Below, piece by piece: positions 59,453-64,000 of a DNA stretch of 64,000 nt. Below the pieces are notes generated by a model, which had not been told where the DNA came from, made no database searches, and saw nothing but the letters and a program-made list of their open reading frames with translations. This DNA comes from Ramazzottius varieornatus. Its lineage: Eukaryota; Tardigrada; Eutardigrada; Parachela; Ramazzottiidae. Where the stretch lies: assembly GCA_001949185.1 (NCBI GenBank), contig BDGG01000001.1, positions 4,019,624 through 4,083,623 on the forward strand. Reading direction: 5' to 3'. The translations under genes were made by a program, and so were the position numbers. Each line of letters opens with the position of its first letter. Positions within the stretch are counted from its first letter, which is position 1.

Positions 59453-61462
59453 AGAAGATGGACCAATGTGACCGATATTGATTATTCGAGCAAATGTTGT
59501 GGTCGATTTTAATTGGTGTCTAGTGCGAACGACGCTCTCCACCATCACGTCCTGCAGAGCTGGGTTCGTCCTTGGCCCAGGTGAAAGGGCATAGTGCTCG
59601 AGCTGTAGCTTGCCAGCTTGACACATCCATCCAATTTAACCATGTGTTCACCCGCTGGCCGGAAGTAAAATATAATCTGCAAATTACCTGATGTGCCTGC
59701 GCCGAATGGCCTGAAACACCTTTAAGCGAGGCAACTTGAGCTGCCTTCGCTACCATGTTAACACTTGCGCAAATCCAAGCCTCGAGCGTCAAGAGGGGGA
59801 AGAAAAAAGGTAAACCATAACAGGTAACAGCTGCCAGAAAATTAATATTGGCTCTTCGGTAACTGAAACCTATCGATATGATCAAGCTTGAGTCTCAGTG
59901 TAGGGATCAGGTCTCCCTCTTGAGGAGTGTATCGGTCTACCTGGATGAACAGGGAGCTTGTCGGAGGAACTCGGCTGCTTTAGTTAGGCTTATGTCAGCC
60001 CAAGCTACAGAGGATCTCTTCATTATCGCAGCAGTGAAGTGTCACGTCGAGAAAATTATGTTGCGTGACGTCAATCATATTTTCGAGACCTCAACGATCG
60101 ATAATAATCAGTCGGATGTGCTGTAGCTTGGGCTCCTCGTTTCCTAAGTGGATGCGAAATTGCGGGTACCTTTCCGGCAGGTGTGGCTTGCTAGACAGAA
60201 AGAGCAAAGTCTGTGCGTTGCAAAATGGCTTCTTGAAAGGTCGTCGCGGCAATCTGACATTCAAGCGCCCTCACGAAACTCGTTCATATCACAACGTTCT
60301 TAAAGCGGCAAATACTCGTGGTGGAAAAATTAGGTACCCGAAAACTTAGGGGCCTCCATGAAAGGTCAAACGTTGGGGCAGGACTATTCGCGCTTTGAGC
60401 GCTTGGAATGTTCTGCTTTAAAGTTTCTGAGTCCTTGTAGGTTCTGGCGTCAAACATGTCGTCCAAAGCTACGTCTCTCCTTATGAAACAAATTAGCCAC
60501 GACAAAAAAAACAAGATCCATGGAAATGGAAGCTAGTTGGACCAACTTGAGAGTTTGACCAGAACTTCAGCACGAGGGTTAGGTAATTTTGGACTGAGAA
60601 GTATTACTTACTTTCAGGCGGTTTGTGGTCCGAATTCAGATAGTTGATGTGGGAGAAAGGGCGAGCAGACTTTTGCAGAATGGTGTGAATTAGTTCACGG
60701 CAAAGTGTATAATTAAGAAGGCCGACCGAGGTTGAGAAACAACAAGATTGCTTTTCCTGTGGGAAAGGCGAGACCATCCGGGTGAGCTTCTCCGCACCGT
60801 GCTCTTCGCATCGACACCTTCGAGTGCAGAGAGACTGACGGCAGGAGGTCCTTGCGTGGGTTTCTGGAGATGTACCGTGACAAACAGTGCGGTTAGTTGT
60901 TATACTGCTTCCGCTGGTTGGTCGGCTCCAGCAAAGGCACGGTTGACTCAAGCGTGTAATAAAATAATATTGTTAGCGCATTAGCCCAAAAGCGCAGCTG
61001 GGTCCGGGGACGATGATGAGAAAAGCCCAGCTTGTACAGGTGTGACCTTCCGCGCTCTTCGTGTTTCCTCTCCTGCAGGTAGTAGCGGAGCGGGAAAAAA
61101 ATCAATGGCGTCTCTGTGCAGGAGCCCGTTATTCCCTTATTGCTTTCACCTTATAGCATTAGCTGTGGTGAGTGCGTGGCGGTACCGTGAGAATTTGCAG
61201 ATTTCCCGCTCGAGTCCTTCCATACATCTGAATTTACACACCTGGGATCAACAGAACCTAGTTTGTATCACTTACGGCTCTTTTGACTATATGGTTCTGA
61301 GGATGATTCTTACGAAACAGAATTTGAATCCAGGCCTAGGGGAACTGTTCACCGTGAACAAGACCAGATTCAGTATTTTGAGGCATGAATGCGTGAGCAC
61401 TAATCATAATCGAATTTTGAGTCACACAGAGCTCCTCCAAAGGCCACGAAAAGCTACATAGC
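59453..61462. other. Stretch with unresolved - strand exon candidates
   Basis: Pieces on the - strand look coding but do not join convincingly. They are 59520-59700 (SGQRVNTWLNWMDVSSWQ), 60380-60480 (DDMFDARTYKDSETLKQNIP), and 60612-60715 (CRELIHTILQKSARPFSHIN, ending at a GTAAGT donor). They could be 5' exons of the guanylate cyclase ectodomain. Confidence 0.35.
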
Positions 61463-62273
61463 CTAACCGTTTAGGATTGAACCGCCGTTGATGTGAATAG
61501 TTTGACCAGTGATCTAGCTCGAGTCAAAGGAAGCGAGAAAAACATACGCAGGTCCCAGTTCGCAAATCTCGCCTGGTCTTTTCATCGGTGCGTCCATGCC
61601 ATATTGCGCCACGTTTTCTGCGGTTTGAAACGCAGCTAAAATCAGACAAACGCCCGTCAGTAAAGTTTGACAGAAAAGCTCTTGCGGATACCGACCTGGG
61701 ATGAGAGGAGTCCAGAGAGGCCCAGGAGCCACGGCATTGACTCGAATGCCTTTCTCAACCAGGTTACTCGACAGCGAACGGGTGAAGGCAACAACAGCTC
61801 CCTCTGAGGCGGAATAGTCCGCCGCACCCTTGCTTCCTCGATACGCGCCAATAGACGCGGTGTTGATGACGACGTCGCTTCTCTTCATCTGTTTGACTGC
61901 GGCTTGAGAAAGATAGAACATGAGGGTGCTGACATCGGCCTGACAAAGGCGTAGAATTTCCTGCCGCGTCCTCCATTTCTTCCGGTAGACAGGCAATGGC
62001 CACGTCAGGTCCTTCCAGACAGTAATGGATGGCCACGGACCATCCGATGCCCGAGTCTCCTCCAGTAATCAGAGCCACTTTGCCAAGGAGTTTGCCGGCC
62101 GGCTTGTAGAAGGGCGAGTAGGGAATCGGCTTAACGATCATGTCCTTCTCTAATCCCGGCTGATAATCCTGTTTCTCGGCGCCATGTTGCCGGCTCTCCA
62201 TGCTGCGGGCAGCTGCGATAGTGGCCAGCGCCACAAGAAGGACTGCAGTGGGAAGGAATTTGGCGACAAGCAT
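61463..62273 (-). pseudogene. Broken short-chain dehydrogenase (bacterial YghA-like type) with signal peptide
   Basis: The frame opens with a signal peptide (AKFLPTAVLLVALATIAAAR), then YQPGLEKDMIVKPIP and KVALITGGDSGIGWSVAIHY, the NAD(P)-binding Rossmann motif of this SDR group. After LPEEMEDAAG about 60 residues expected by the family, including the NNAA region, are missing. The frame shifts there, and sequence resumes as STLMFYLSQAAVKQMKRSD. The active site reads YSASEGA: the catalytic Lys of YxxxK is Glu. An in-frame TAG at 61514-61516 interrupts DSS-ITGQTIHINGG, and the natural stop follows at 61463-61465. An intron (donor near 61700, acceptor near 61637) joins in phase. This SDR group is common in bacteria, fungi and plants, so the source may be an old gene transfer followed by intron gain and decay. 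Confidence 0.8.
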
Positions 62274-62504
62274 CTTGGGCGTGGCTGGGTATCGCGAACT
62301 CTTGCCACCAGGCAGCCCTGTGAACCGATTTTGCTAGACAATTTCTCTAATATTTGTGTTCTTCTTATATACCGAAGTACGGATGTTTTTTTATGGGACG
62401 ATGGGATAATTTCGTCGGCAGAAGTTTGCCGCTGGCAATTAACCGGTTTGCGGGTGTGTCTGTCACTTCTAGAGAACAGCGATCTTACGCTCCGATTTAC
62501 GCTC

Positions 62505-62544
62505 CGCAAGCGGACCCTCGACAGTCGTCGAGGGTCCGCTTGCG
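62505..62544. repeat. Perfect 18-base hairpin
   Basis: CGCAAGCGGACCCTCGAC (62505-62522), loop AGTC, then the exact reverse complement (62527-62544). It is about 230 bases upstream of the SDR pseudogene start and not related to the foldback family. Confidence 0.95.
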
Positions 62545-62896
62545 CCGTGGGGCTCATCACTCGAGGGTACCCGGAACCATCTGTGGATCCAGCTTTAGGA
62601 CCATTCTGTGAAGTTGACAGATGTTCGTTGCTGGGTAGACATTTCCTTTGTTCGCGGACATTTCGTGGAACGTGGACTCATGCTCTCTGACATTATGGTC
62701 TGCTTATCCTGTTCGCTTTCAACGCACATGTGAGAAGGCACTTATTCGCTTGTCTGCCGTTGTACCTTCGCGCGTCTACGAGTCTTATCGCACTATCACC
62801 ATGCATTATGGCTTAAGGTAATTTCAATGTCAAAGTTGGTGCCTTGCTAGTCGTGGACGATATGTTCGACTTTCTTCTGAAGCTCAATTGTACTAA

Positions 62897-64000
<1,104 letters not shown>

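Overview
This is eukaryotic nuclear DNA from an ecdysozoan animal. The coding sequence is cut by many short GT-AG introns, mostly about 40-250 bases. The recognisable genes are animal ones: Distal-less, Ci/Gli, receptor guanylate cyclase, TMBIM, OMA1, TUT1/Star-PAP, Cfp1, a chitin-binding protein and a clip-type serine protease homologue. Base composition is near 45% GC. Dll, Gli, chitin-binding and clip-protease genes together with compact introns suggest a panarthropod with a small genome. I think of a tardigrade, but nothing here proves it.

Layout. 46-1830 (+) holds a TopBP1-like N-terminal BRCT gene running into a RING finger, with several lesions. 2524-3304 (+) is a chitin-binding secreted protein. 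3521-4626 (-) is a broken GPCR. 4627-8696 looks empty. 8697-11932 (-) is Distal-less. 11933-21105 is almost gene-free. 21106-22546 (+) is a TMBIM/Lifeguard gene. About 23720-26414 (+) is an unrecognised low-complexity gene. 27166-29110 (+) is a clip-type serine protease homologue with a dead active site. 29344-29965 (-) is a small secreted protein. 30557-35010 (-) is an intact 13-exon Ci/Gli gene. 35011-40432 looks empty. 40433-40957 (-) is a possible small membrane or secreted protein.

From 41706 the DNA is gene-dense. In order it holds TUT1/Star-PAP (-), a glycine-rich RRM/zinc-knuckle protein (-), Cfp1/CXXC1 (+), an unrecognised 299-residue protein (-), a WD-repeat protein (-), OMA1 (-), a guanylate cyclase (-), a broken bacterial-type SDR (-), and a flavin amine oxidase running off the right edge (+). 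There is no operon logic. Genes on both strands are independent and many are housekeeping genes for RNA, chromatin or mitochondria.

The most notable structure is a dispersed family of about 105-120 base foldback elements (13 copies plus a possible end fragment). They share a core CAAGTGGCGCACGCT facing its inverted copy, with GGCAAATGA-like outer ends. Eight copies sit singly in introns of eight different genes.

Exon joins were checked by reading frame. The exon sums divide by three for the chitin-binding, Dll, TMBIM, protease homologue, Gli, TUT1, RRM, Cfp1, 299-residue, OMA1 and cyclase models. Exon edges are good to about one base.
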